From UBA1783 sp033808805 (GTDB taxonomy: Bacteria; Bacillota_I; Bacilli_A; Erysipelotrichales; Erysipelotrichaceae), in NCBI GenBank assembly GCA_033808805.1, contig JAPXMY010000001.1:248001-312000 (forward strand): DNA of 64,000 bases, in the 5' to 3' direction. Both the position numbers and the translations under genes were made by a program. The stretch's first letter is position 1. Each line of letters starts with the position of its first letter. A model generated the notes under the pieces. The model did not search any database, was not told the origin of the DNA, and was given only the letters and a program-made list of their open reading frames with translations. Shown piece by piece: positions 63,721-64,000 of the stretch.

Positions 63721-64000
63721 AAAAGTTTTCTAGAAGCATAGTGGGAAAGACATCGTTATTCTTAATAAGTCTGTTTTCTACACTTTTATTATTAGGTTCA
63801 CTATTAGCAATGATTATCCTTTTTGAAGCAGATTTCTATTCTAAAAAAGAAGAGCAGATATTTTATAATGTTGCAGGTAAATTTGTATATAACGATATTT
63901 TTAATGAGTTTGGATTATATCTTTCTGCATCAGATGATGGATTATTAGAGGATAATGGAAATCTTGTTTTTGAGATTATAGATGCTAATGGTAATGTTGT
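63717..64000 (+). CDS. Sensor histidine kinase, 5' part
   Basis: The ATG overlaps the response regulator stop (ATGA). The 94 visible residues show a membrane helix at about 13-35 (TSLFLISLFSTLLLLGS) and the start of an extracytoplasmic sensor domain. The kinase core lies beyond the window. The call rests on position and the membrane-sensor layout. Confidence 0.8.
   Translation, partial: MKKFSRSIVGKTSLFLISLFSTLLLLGSLLAMIILFEADFYSKKEEQIFYNVAGKFVYNDIFNEFGLYLSASDDGLLEDNGNLVFEIIDANGNV

Noticed and set aside
1..64000. CRISPR arrays, prophage, insertion sequences, rRNA and tRNA genes
   Set aside because: No regularly spaced repeats, transposase or phage-type proteins, rRNA stretches or cloverleaf sequences were recognised on reading both strands. 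A covariance search for tRNAs was not possible.

Overview
The window is a low-GC Firmicute chromosome centred on the replication origin. The gene content (rpmH-rnpA-yidC-jag to the left of oriC, dnaA-dnaN-yaaA-recF-gyrB-gyrA to the right, T-box controlled serS, small SRP RNA beside tadA and dnaX, DapL-type lysine pathway, many PTS and ECF transporters, no sporulation genes in view) fits an anaerobic gut bacterium of the Erysipelotrichia/Bacilli type. That placement is inference from gene content, not from a phylogenetic marker comparison. No tRNA, rRNA, CRISPR array, prophage or insertion sequence was recognised.

Left arm (1-17.7 kb, mostly minus strand, so transcribed away from the origin): the 3' end of rarA; a two-gene ABC exporter; the rpmH-rnpA-yidC-jag operon; a prepilin peptidase; a DAACS-family symporter overlapping dapL; a YggS-like PLP protein and a small membrane protein; a mannose-family PTS (IIB, IIC, IID, no IIA) with a BtpA/SgcQ-family TIM-barrel gene and a divergent GntR regulator; and a surface operon whose first product is a glucosaminidase ending in a dockerin, whose second is a membrane-anchored cohesin-like protein and whose third is an HtrA protease.

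Origin (17.7-19.6 kb): about eight DnaA boxes lie upstream of dnaA, the last followed by a G-rich stretch and TAG-type triplets, and two more box-like sites lie between dnaA and dnaN.

Right arm (18-47.8 kb, plus strand): replication and gyrase genes; serS; two tandem VanY-like carboxypeptidase genes with three perfect parS sites at the borders of the repeated units; the SRP RNA, tadA, dnaX and recR; a conserved unknown; CYTH protein; then a long housekeeping operon nadK-EIIC-mutS-mutL-miaA-tcdA-pth-mfd-rqcP. The first vanY copy has its signal peptide out of frame with its body at a run of seven T.

47.9-53.8 kb (minus strand): a cassette of three SAM-hydrolase (DUF62) paralogues around a dedicated ECF transporter (S, double ATPase, T), located between rqcP and divIC, which are near neighbours in Bacillus. 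This is the best candidate here for a little-described system, possibly uptake or turnover of an adenosyl compound.

53.8-64 kb: divIC, a NADAR protein, a PF06695 membrane protein, gpmI, an AI-2E family permease, a GlpA/GlpB-like/DUF1667 redox operon, and a processive glycosyltransferase followed by a two-component system; the last two units share a TCTTAAT direct repeat in their promoters. The histidine kinase runs off the window.
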